Shown in pieces: positions 1 to 6,213 of a stretch of DNA of 9,595 bases; positions within the stretch are counted from its first letter, which is position 1, and each line of letters opens with the position of its first letter. Source of the stretch: CAYSLC01 sp964431545 (GTDB taxonomy: Bacteria; Desulfobacterota; Desulfobacteria; Desulfobacterales; JAABSP01); the NCBI GenBank assembly GCA_964431545.1, contig CAYSLC010000205.1, positions 1 through 9,595 of the forward strand. Direction: 5' to 3'. A program made the translations under genes and the position numbers. The notes beneath the pieces are model-generated. The model worked only from the letters and a program-made list of their open reading frames with translations. It was not told where the DNA came from and made no database searches.

Positions 1-120
1 GATTTTGCCCTTTGCCGCCCCGCGCCGTTGTGGTAAGGTTCCCTGTGTCCCTCCCCGCCCGGAGCGCCGGACGAAGGGGAACGCGCCGTTTCCTTCCCGC
101 AATACCGCAACCCCGAGCCC

Positions 121-126
121 GAGGAG
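121..126 (+). promoter_or_regulatory. Ribosome binding site that decides the start of the HD-NTPase-HD gene
   Basis: GAGGAG lies 7 bases before the ATG at 134. It supports that start over the in-frame ATG at position 5, which has almost no upstream sequence in the window. The leader (1-120) shows no clear sigma-70 promoter. It has one possible weak hairpin pairing GTTCCC (38-43) with GGGAAC (77-82). Confidence 0.7.
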
Positions 127-133
127 ATCCCGC

Positions 134-3046
134 ATGCTGATCGACGACTATCTCCCCCTGGAACACCTTCTGACCTGGGTGGACGACCTCTCCCCGGACC
201 TGGACGCGACCTACGGCATCCGGGGCAGCCTGATCCCCCGCTGGAAAAACTTCTTCACCTTCCAGGTGGACCGGTTCGACCGGTATCCCGAGATGATCAC
301 CCACGGCAGCACGCACATCTGCAACGTGCTGACGCTGGCGGCCGAGATGCTGGTCCCGATCCTGGAATCCGACAAAAAATCACCGCCCATGAGCGGGGAG
401 GAACTGTTCCTGCTGATCGCCTCGATTTTTCTACACGACATCGGCATGGCCGACGTGGCCAGACGGTCCCAGCGGCCGGACGAAGTGAGGAAACGCCATT
501 CGGTCCTGAGCGGCGAGATGATCCGAAGCCGGTTCCGGCGGGGGGATCGGTCCGCCGCCAACCTGCTGCCCACCTTCGAGCACAACGACGAGGTGGACGT
601 GGTGGCGGAGATCTGCATCCACCACCAGAGCAAGGCCCCCATCGCCAAGGTGGACCGGCGGAAGGGCAACACCGCGCCGACGCTGGAGGAACTCCTTGAT
701 CTCCATGAGCATCTCGGGCACTTCAACGGCAAATCCATCGACATCTGTTTCGTCACGGCCCTGCTCCGGGTCCTGGACGCCTGCGACGTCCAATACTCCC
801 GTGCCGGCTCGGTCTTCATCACCGAATCGAAGATCCGGAACAACGAGCGGCTCCGGTGGGAGTGCCGGGACCGGGAAGCCCTGAGCACCGGAGAACTCCG
901 GGACTTTTTCCGCCACTATGAAAACTATCTGTCGGAGCAGGAGACCCAACACTTCCCCAAGCACAGCGTGATCCAGAAGGTCTGGATCATCGACAGTGAG
1001 GTGGTCTACAGGCCGATCACCCGGATGGAGCGCAAGCTTCTCTGCGGCGTGATGCCGGACGCGGCCCTCGATCCCGAACCCTTCTATCGGACCTTCGAGG
1101 CGGAAGTCGAACAGGAGCTGTCGATCTGCGAGCCTTATCTAACCCCCCGGAACCTGGCCCTCTCGGGGGTGCGCCGGTTCGATGAAACCGAGGATCCCTC
1201 CCGGGTCACGTCCCTGTCCACCTTCCGGGCCGAGTGGACGGCGTTCCCGCCCAAGCCCGGCTCCTACCAGCAGCGGACCCGGTTGGAAAGCGAGATCGTC
1301 TCCAGGCTGAACAAGCCGCCCCTTTCGGATGAAGAAAACCCGCCCGCCCATATCTCCGTGTTCGTCGCCCCGGAAGGATCGGGCAAGACCTCCCTGGCCT
1401 GGAACCTGGCCCGCCGGCTCGCCGACGGACGCCGGATCTGTTATCTCCCCCTCGGCGACCTCAAGGGGAAGGATCCGGACCACTGCTGCCGGACCATCGC
1501 CACGCGAATGACCTATTTCCTCGCCGCCTGGGGGGATTATCTTTTCTACAACAAGATCCGCATGGAGATGGAGATGGAGGAGGCACAGTGGGAGATCCTG
1601 CTGGAGCGGGCGGACCAGGGGAAGAACCTCTTCATCTTCGACGACATGCATCTTCTCCAACTCGAAAAAGAGAGTTCGCCGATCTTCCGCTTTCTGCGGC
1701 GGTTGTTCGAACGGTTCGGAAGCGCCGGGGCCCAAGGGACCGTGTGGGTTTTCTCCCAGCGGTTCCCCCATCCGCTGACCCTTATTCCGGACATTTTGGT
1801 GGCGACGCCGGAGATCCCCCCCTTCTCGAATTCGGAGATCGGCTCGCTGGTCGAAAAAAGGAAGTTTATCGGCTTCGACCCATCCATCTGGCCGGAGGGG
1901 GCCGAGGCGGTTCGAGCCCTGCTGGACCGGTACCGGGATTTTCCGGTGGTGCTCGATCATATCCGCGACACCGTTGATGGGCTTGTCCGCAGGGACGCCG
2001 ATGGCGCGGATCGGCTCCGGGCGGCCGTCGAACATCGTATGAAGGATCACGTCAACGCGGTGCTGCGGCCTCTTGAACCCTCGGCGAACCAGGTCCTCGA
2101 ATGGATCCAGCGGTACCCGAGGGCGTTGACCGATCCCCCGGAGATGACGGCCGAGCGGTTCGGCGCCGACCCGGAGATGGCGCGGCAGGGACGCGACCGC
2201 CTGAGACAGCGGCGTCTGCTGGGCAAAGAGTGGCCCCGGCGGCTGTGGTGGACGGAAAAGCTATGGCGGCTGGAACAGGCCGACGCCGTAACGGCAGTTT
2301 TATCGGATATCCCCGAGCTGATCCCGCTTCAGGGGCTCGACCAGGGCCCCCAACGTCCCGGGGACGCCTGGGACCACACCCTCACCGTGGTCGATCACCT
2401 CCGCCGGTCCCTGGAGGACCCCGGGGCCGAGAGAAACGGCCTGCCCTTTCCCCGGATGCCCGACATCCTGCTGCTGGCCGGACTCCTCCATGATGTGGGA
2501 AAACCCGAGTGCCGGGAGGAGACCGACACGGGGGGCCACTTCGCGGGCCACGACCAGGAGGGGGCAAAGACGGCGCGAGCCGTCGGCGTTCGGCTCGAAC
2601 TTACCACCGAGGAAATCGATGCCCTGGAGGCGATGGTGCGCCACCACATGCGGCCCCTCCACCTCTTGGACGACCATCCCCCCACCCCGAAGGCTGTTCG
2701 GCGATTCCTCCGGGATACCGCCCCGTACACCCCGGAGGTCCTTCGCCTGGCCGAAGCCGATCTGGCCGCTTTCAGGGGCGACAAGGCCGATGCCGGGGAG
2801 GATTTCGACCGGCTGGGACCGCTTTGCTCGGCGGTGGTCCATGCCATGGAGGCCGAACGGAAGGCGGCGAACCTGAAACCACTGCTCACCGGCAAGGATC
2901 TCAAAGAGGCCGGCGTGCCCCAGGGCCCGGTCTACAGGGAGATTTTGGACGAAGCCATGGAGCGGCAACGCGGGGAGAACTGGACGGACCGGGGGGTCGC
3001 GTTGGCCTGGCTCCGGGAGCGAGTGAACGTGATCCCGGCCCCGTGA
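134..3046 (+). CDS. HD domain - STAND-like P-loop NTPase - HD domain fusion protein (970 aa)
   Basis: Multidomain protein, probably a cytoplasmic nucleotide-regulated phosphohydrolase; I recognise the domains but no named family. Seen: an N-terminal HD domain (about residues 50-225) with H57/H61, H101-D102 in LHDIGM, H122, H163-H164 in CIHHQS, and D215/D218. Next is a linker, then a P-loop NTPase with Walker A APEGSGKT (412-419), Walker B LFIFDD (D503, D504), a sensor-like strand ending SQR (541-543) and a STAND-like IPPFSNSE segment (561-568). A probable winged helix follows (about 636-716). The C-terminal HD domain (about 745-890) has H748, H786-D787 in LLHDVGKP, H806 in FAGHD, H837-H838 in RHHMRP and D876; it resembles the HD domain of bacterial CCA-adding enzymes. 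There is no signal peptide or membrane segment. The ATG at 134 is preferred over an in-frame ATG at 5 because GAGGAG lies 7 bases upstream and the extra 43 residues are basic, Pro-rich and domain-free. The next gene follows after 22 bases, so the two are probably co-transcribed. Substrate and trigger are unknown. Confidence 0.88.
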   Translation: MLIDDYLPLEHLLTWVDDLSPDLDATYGIRGSLIPRWKNFFTFQVDRFDRYPEMITHGSTHICNVLTLAAEMLVPILESDKKSPPMSGEELFLLIASIFLHDIGMADVARRSQRPDEVRKRHSVLSGEMIRSRFRRGDRSAANLLPTFEHNDEVDVVAEICIHHQSKAPIAKVDRRKGNTAPTLEELLDLHEHLGHFNGKSIDICFVTALLRVLDACDVQYSRAGSVFITESKIRNNERLRWECRDREALSTGELRDFFRHYENYLSEQETQHFPKHSVIQKVWIIDSEVVYRPITRMERKLLCGVMPDAALDPEPFYRTFEAEVEQELSICEPYLTPRNLALSGVRRFDETEDPSRVTSLSTFRAEWTAFPPKPGSYQQRTRLESEIVSRLNKPPLSDEENPPAHISVFVAPEGSGKTSLAWNLARRLADGRRICYLPLGDLKGKDPDHCCRTIATRMTYFLAAWGDYLFYNKIRMEMEMEEAQWEILLERADQGKNLFIFDDMHLLQLEKESSPIFRFLRRLFERFGSAGAQGTVWVFSQRFPHPLTLIPDILVATPEIPPFSNSEIGSLVEKRKFIGFDPSIWPEGAEAVRALLDRYRDFPVVLDHIRDTVDGLVRRDADGADRLRAAVEHRMKDHVNAVLRPLEPSANQVLEWIQRYPRALTDPPEMTAERFGADPEMARQGRDRLRQRRLLGKEWPRRLWWTEKLWRLEQADAVTAVLSDIPELIPLQGLDQGPQRPGDAWDHTLTVVDHLRRSLEDPGAERNGLPFPRMPDILLLAGLLHDVGKPECREETDTGGHFAGHDQEGAKTARAVGVRLELTTEEIDALEAMVRHHMRPLHLLDDHPPTPKAVRRFLRDTAPYTPEVLRLAEADLAAFRGDKADAGEDFDRLGPLCSAVVHAMEAERKAANLKPLLTGKDLKEAGVPQGPVYREILDEAMERQRGENWTDRGVALAWLRERVNVIPAP

Positions 3047-3068
3047 AGCGGGAGAACAAGGGAGTGAC

Positions 3069-4178
3069 ATGAGCGAAAACCGAACGGATCTGACGGGGCT
3101 GTTACAGGAGATCCCGATCTTTTCCGGGCTGGAGGAGGCGGAGATCGACTGCCTGGCCGAGATTGCGGTGCGGCGGACCTGCGGGGAGAACGAGGCGGTC
3201 ATCCACGAGAACGACATCTCCAACGCCCTGTACGTGCTGCTCCGGGGCGAGGCCCAGGCGGTCACCGTCGGCGCCTCGGGTCGCAAGCATGTCCACAACC
3301 GGTTTCAGCCCGGCGACTACTTCGGCGAGATGAGCTTCATCGACGGCGAGCCCCGCTCTGCCACGGTGGAGATGACGGCGCCGGGCGAGGTCCTGGAGAT
3401 CGGCGGGGACCAGTTCCTCCGGATGACCGGCCGGCCCGATGTCCTGCTCCGGTTCATCAAGGGGCTGTTGAAGAAGATCCGGACGGCCACCCGGCAGATC
3501 GAGGACATGGAGTTCGCCATCGGGAACCATGAACTCCACGAGGCCCACACGGAGACCATCCGCCGGCTGGTCCTGGCGGCGGAGTGCAAGGACGCCAACA
3601 CCGCCAACCATATCGTCCGGGTGAGCCGATACAGCGTCCTTACGGCCCGGAAGCTGGGGCTTTCCGCCGAGACGGTGAAGAACATCTGCTACGCCGCCCC
3701 CATGCACGACATCGGGAAGATCGGGATCCCCAAGTACATCCTCTGGAAGCCGGGCCGCCTGGACGCCGAGGAGTTCGAGATCATCAAGAAGCACCCCCGG
3801 ATCGGGGCGCGGATCCTCGACAACCCGAGAACGGAGATCCTGAAGCTCGGCCGGACCATCGCGCTCCACCACCATGAAAGATTCGAAGGCAGCGGCTACC
3901 CCATCGGCCTGTGCGGCGACACCATCCCCCTGGAGGCCCGGATCGTGGCCCTGGTGGACGCCTTCGACGCCATCGTCTCCTGCCGGCCCTACAAGCTGGC
4001 CGTGCCGGTGGACGCGGCCCTGGAGATCATCCGCAAGGATCGGGGGTCCCACTTCGACCCGGTGGTGGCGGATGCGTTTCTCGACAGCCGGGAGGCGGTC
4101 AAGACGATATTGAAGGAGTCGATTCGGGCGCCGATCACGAGGCTGGATGAATTTTCGTGGTGTGAGCTGCTGGTGTGA
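3069..4178 (+). CDS. Cyclic-nucleotide-binding domain fused to HD-GYP domain (369 aa)
   Basis: Probable cytoplasmic signalling phosphodiesterase: the N-terminal sensor binds a small ligand and the C-terminal HD-GYP domain hydrolyses a cyclic dinucleotide, classically c-di-GMP. Seen: a CRP/FNR-type cNMP-binding domain (about residues 10-125) with the phosphate-binding cassette FGEMSFIDGEPRSATV at 85-100, including G86, E87 and R96. A helical linker follows. The HD-GYP domain (about 155-350) has H181 in TANHIVRV, H213-D214 in MHDIGKIGIP, H268-H269-E270 and the GSGYP motif (274-278). In the usual HHExxDGxGYP motif the Asp is replaced by Glu (E273). There is no DNA-binding domain, receiver, PAS or membrane segment. 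The start is supported by AAGGGAG just upstream of the ATG. It lies 22 bases downstream of the HD-NTPase-HD gene on the same strand, so the two are probably one operon. The fold assignment is secure; the true ligand (cAMP, cGMP or other) and substrate are inferred. Confidence 0.93.
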   Translation: MSENRTDLTGLLQEIPIFSGLEEAEIDCLAEIAVRRTCGENEAVIHENDISNALYVLLRGEAQAVTVGASGRKHVHNRFQPGDYFGEMSFIDGEPRSATVEMTAPGEVLEIGGDQFLRMTGRPDVLLRFIKGLLKKIRTATRQIEDMEFAIGNHELHEAHTETIRRLVLAAECKDANTANHIVRVSRYSVLTARKLGLSAETVKNICYAAPMHDIGKIGIPKYILWKPGRLDAEEFEIIKKHPRIGARILDNPRTEILKLGRTIALHHHERFEGSGYPIGLCGDTIPLEARIVALVDAFDAIVSCRPYKLAVPVDAALEIIRKDRGSHFDPVVADAFLDSREAVKTILKESIRAPITRLDEFSWCELLV

Positions 4179-4222
4179 AACGGCGACCGGTCCGACATCG
4201 CCGGGATGACCGCCACGTCTCT

Positions 4223-4256
4223 CGGCCTTTCCGGCTCACGCGGGTCGGGAAAGCCG
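4223..4256. terminator. Imperfect hairpin between convergent genes, possible bidirectional terminator
   Basis: CGGC (4223-4226) pairs with GCCG (4253-4256) and TTTCC (4228-4232) pairs with GGAAA (4248-4252), with a single bulged C. It lies in the 88-base gap between the convergent HD-GYP and antitoxin genes. No U-tract follows on either strand, so it is not a classical intrinsic terminator; its role is inferred from position. A 10-base direct repeat, GCCGGGATGA, is also found in this gap at 4200-4209 and 4253-4262. Confidence 0.3.
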
Positions 4257-4266
4257 GGATGATGGT

Positions 4267-4764
4267 CTATGCTTGGGTCGGTTGTTTTGGAAATCCGTCC
4301 ATATCAGCGGACGAAATGGTAACACGTGAAATCTCGTCATCACTGAACGATCGTTTGAAATCTTTTTCGATGTGGTCCTTTGAGGGAATCCCTTTGATGC
4401 CGCAATAAATCAACCGCAAAAGGATATCATGGGATTCGCTGACCTTCTGTTTACCGGCTTCCCACCTTGAAATGGTCGCATTGTCCAGGTGCATCGCCTC
4501 CGCCAGCGCCTTCCCCGTAAACCCCATATTCTTCCGAAGATATTTGATCTCGGCCCCGTTCAACAATGCCCTTTTGCGAATAAGCGCCTTTCCGATCCGG
4601 TTGTTCATTTCGACAATCGCGGGGATGTTGATAGCTTCTCCGCCGCACTTGTCGCAACGGCAGACGTTCACCCCCTCCAGGAATACGTTTTCAAGTCCGG
4701 ACTCCGGGTAGTGATAGGTTTCCTTTTTGCAGTTCATCTCTGTTTTGCAATGATAACAATTCAT
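4267..4764 (-). CDS. Type II toxin-antitoxin antitoxin, YgiT-type zinc finger plus HTH (MqsA-like, 165 aa)
   Basis: Probable antitoxin and autorepressor of the module formed with the upstream DUF4258 gene. Seen: an N-terminal zinc-ribbon with CxxC at C3/C6 (NCYHC) and CxxC at C37/C40, preceded by the characteristic NVFLEGV segment, as in YgiT/MqsA fingers. An Xre-type helix-turn-helix follows (about residues 70-125), with a recognition region around NATISRWEAGK. A C-terminal tail of about 40 residues follows the HTH. Start choice: the ATG at 4764 has AAAAAGG 7 bases upstream. An in-frame ATG at 4770 sits too close to that site, and an in-frame TTG at 4785, only 3 bases after the toxin stop, has no Shine-Dalgarno. 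Known for the family: the zinc domain binds the toxin and the HTH binds the operon promoter. The A+T content is higher than in flanking genes, suggesting acquisition. It converges with the HD-GYP gene. Confidence 0.9.
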   Translation of the reverse strand: MNCYHCKTEMNCKKETYHYPESGLENVFLEGVNVCRCDKCGGEAINIPAIVEMNNRIGKALIRKRALLNGAEIKYLRKNMGFTGKALAEAMHLDNATISRWEAGKQKVSESHDILLRLIYCGIKGIPSKDHIEKDFKRSFSDDEISRVTISSADMDGFPKQPTQA

Positions 4765-4771
4765 GCACATA

Positions 4772-4778
4772 CCTTTTT
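4772..4778 (-). promoter_or_regulatory. Ribosome binding site that decides the antitoxin start
   Basis: AAAAAGG on the minus strand lies 7 bases before the ATG at 4764. It favours that start over the upstream in-frame ATG (4770) and TTG (4785). It falls in the short gap after the toxin stop codon, consistent with translation from a bicistronic mRNA. Confidence 0.6.
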
Positions 4779-4788
4779 CGGCCAATGA

Positions 4789-5073
4789 TCAAAAAATGGT
4801 TACGCAGATGACCTCGTGTCCGATTGTATCGATTGCAGCAATAAAGACAAGCTCGTCACCATCGATATCGGCACCCTCGATCCGACACTTGTAGTTCTGC
4901 CTGTCGTCATCCCATAGAAGATCCGTAATCCTTCCCCAGTTGAGAACATGAAGCATGTCGTCGGTGGTAACGTTCCTTTGGGCCATTCTCTTTCTGCAAT
5001 GATCCAGAATGGTGATCCCGCCCCTGCATCTCAGATATTCACGAACGTATGCTTTGACCGCTTCAGGGTCCAC
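4789..5073 (-). CDS. DUF4258 domain protein, putative type II toxin (94 aa)
   Basis: Likely toxin partner of the downstream MqsA-like antitoxin; DUF4258 proteins are small and are often found beside YgiT/HTH antitoxins. Seen: a short N-terminal helix, then the core with H25 in ILDHCRKRM, the QRNVTTDDMLHVLNWG helix, and a beta-rich C-terminal half containing YKCRIEG and DIDGDELVFIAAID, ending VICVTIF. The family is thought to share the BrnT/RelE-like fold and act as an RNase, but the catalytic residues cannot be assigned here. The start is a GTG at 5073, with only a weak upstream GGA; the next in-frame Met is residue 30, inside the conserved core, so the GTG is preferred. The gap to the antitoxin ATG is 24 bases. 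Toxin-before-antitoxin order is as in mqsRA and higBA. Lower GC than the neighbouring operons. Confidence 0.82.
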   Translation of the reverse strand: MDPEAVKAYVREYLRCRGGITILDHCRKRMAQRNVTTDDMLHVLNWGRITDLLWDDDRQNYKCRIEGADIDGDELVFIAAIDTIGHEVICVTIF

Positions 5074-5101
5074 TATAGTTTCCGGTTCCTCTGCATGTCA
5101 A
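5072..5101 (-). promoter_or_regulatory. Promoter-like sequence overlapping the toxin start codon
   Basis: On the minus strand a perfect TTGACA (5101-5096) is followed after 18 bases by TATAGT (5077-5072). The -10-like hexamer overlaps the GTG start at 5073-5071, so transcription from it would begin inside the annotated gene. Either the real promoter is further upstream, or the toxin start is further downstream, or this is a chance match. Confidence 0.3.
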
Positions 5102-5114
5102 GCATTTGTTTGAC
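5097..5114. promoter_or_regulatory. Inverted repeat upstream of the toxin gene, candidate antitoxin operator
   Basis: GTCAA (5097-5101) and TTGAC (5110-5114) form a perfect inverted repeat with an 8-base spacer, centred about 33 bases upstream of the toxin GTG. It overlaps the TTGACA promoter-like hexamer. HTH antitoxins of this type usually autorepress by binding a short palindrome at the promoter; assigning this repeat to that role is inference. Confidence 0.4.
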
Positions 5115-5171
5115 GTAACATCAATTTCATGGGGGGGGAGGTTTGGTTCGACTGGTTCGACCTTACAATAT

Positions 5172-5203
5172 CCGTAAAGTGTAAGTCGGTTCTACACGGA
5201 CGG
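5172..5203 (-). terminator. Hairpin downstream of the ABC operon, possible transcript end
   Basis: CCGT (5172-5175) pairs with ACGG (5200-5203) and GTGTA (5179-5183) with TACAC (5193-5197), with an AAA/GG internal loop. It starts 5 bases beyond the stop of the substrate-binding protein. No T-run follows, so intrinsic termination is uncertain. Confidence 0.3.
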
Positions 5204-5208
5204 AAAAG

Positions 5209-6213
5209 TCACCCATCCTCCCCCATAAACCGCAGCGCCCGCTCCACGCCCACCGGCTCCGGGATCAGCCCCTGGTCGAGCATGATCCGCTCGGTCGCCC
5301 GCCACGCCTCGGTGTCGATGGTTCCCACCTTGAAATCGGGGGCCGGTTTGACGAGGGACCGCGTGACGGCCAGCTGCTTTTGGATCTGCGCCGCCGGGGT
5401 GTCCTTGTCGAACCGGCGGATGCTCTCGACGGCTTCTTCGGCGTTTTCGGGGGCCAGGGCGGTCTCCCAGGCGTCCAACAGCGCCGTGACAAAGGTCCTG
5501 ACCCGGTCCGGGTGCTCCGCCACCATCTTCTCCGTCGTCACCACCGAGTTGGCCACGAACCGGATTCCGGCCGCGTCCGGGTCGAAGAAGGCAAAGGGCT
5601 CCCCTTCCCCGGCGAGCTTTTCGCCGATGATGATCCCCTGGGCGTTCCGGTAGACGGGCCAGAGGTCGACCCGGCCGGTGTAGAAGGGGGTGTAGTCGTA
5701 CCGGACGCTGAACAGCTCCACGGTGCCCTCCGGGATCGCATACTTTGCCAGGAGGGCCCGCATGATTGTCTCGTCGTTGCCGCCGAAGGTGATCCCCAGG
5801 ACCTTTCCCCGGAGATCGGCGGGGGACTCGACGGCGACCCGGTCGGGCCGGTAGATCCACTGGAGGGGGTTTTTCTGGAACCGCTGGGCCACCACCACCA
5901 CGGGAGAGCCCTGGGAAAGCGCCCGGATCACCATGTCGGCGGTGGCCACGCCGAAACGGGCGTGGCCCAGCTCCAGCTCCTTGATGGCGTCCCGTTCGGG
6001 GCCGCCCTCCTTCACCGTCACGTGGAGCCCCGCCTCGGTGAAGCGGTCATGGGCCATCGCCCAGAGTTCGCCGGCTACGCTGGCGTTGAAGAGCCACTTG
6101 AGGCGGTAGACCAGGGGCGTCGTTTCGGTCTCCGAAGAACGGGTGCAGCCCGTGGCGATCACCAGGATCCCGGCAAGGAGCAACAGGGCGAGGGGGCGTA
6201 AGAATCGGTTCAT
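5209..6213 (-). CDS. ABC transporter substrate-binding lipoprotein, NMT1/SsuA/ThiY-like (334 aa)
   Basis: Extracytoplasmic solute receptor of the ABC importer encoded by the two upstream genes. Seen: a lipoprotein signal with MNRFLRP, a hydrophobic stretch and lipobox IATGC (C23 is the expected lipidated Cys). The mature protein follows the NMT1/SsuA pattern: a first strand YRLKWLFNASVAGELWA, GLHVTVKEGGPERDAI, the GHARFGVATADMVIRA segment, SPADLRGKVLGITFGGNDE, and a C-terminal helical region (AWRATERIMLDQGLI). The length is typical. The start has AAAGGAGAG upstream, and its ATG overlaps the permease stop as ATGA, implying translational coupling. The family binds nitrate, sulfonates, taurine, pyrimidine precursors of thiamine or riboflavin; the substrate here cannot be told from sequence, and no Cys-rich THI5-type motif is visible. 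Confidence 0.92.
   Translation of the reverse strand: MNRFLRPLALLLLAGILVIATGCTRSSETETTPLVYRLKWLFNASVAGELWAMAHDRFTEAGLHVTVKEGGPERDAIKELELGHARFGVATADMVIRALSQGSPVVVVAQRFQKNPLQWIYRPDRVAVESPADLRGKVLGITFGGNDETIMRALLAKYAIPEGTVELFSVRYDYTPFYTGRVDLWPVYRNAQGIIIGEKLAGEGEPFAFFDPDAAGIRFVANSVVTTEKMVAEHPDRVRTFVTALLDAWETALAPENAEEAVESIRRFDKDTPAAQIQKQLAVTRSLVKPAPDFKVGTIDTEAWRATERIMLDQGLIPEPVGVERALRFMGEDG

Noticed and set aside
5..133. N-terminal extension of the large HD protein from an ATG at position 5
   Set aside because: The 43 extra residues are Pro/Arg-rich and domain-free, and a good Shine-Dalgarno precedes the ATG at 134.
5380..6201. Plus-strand 273-residue frame opposite the substrate-binding protein
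   Set aside because: It is an antisense shadow of a well-recognised lipoprotein gene, with no domain of its own.
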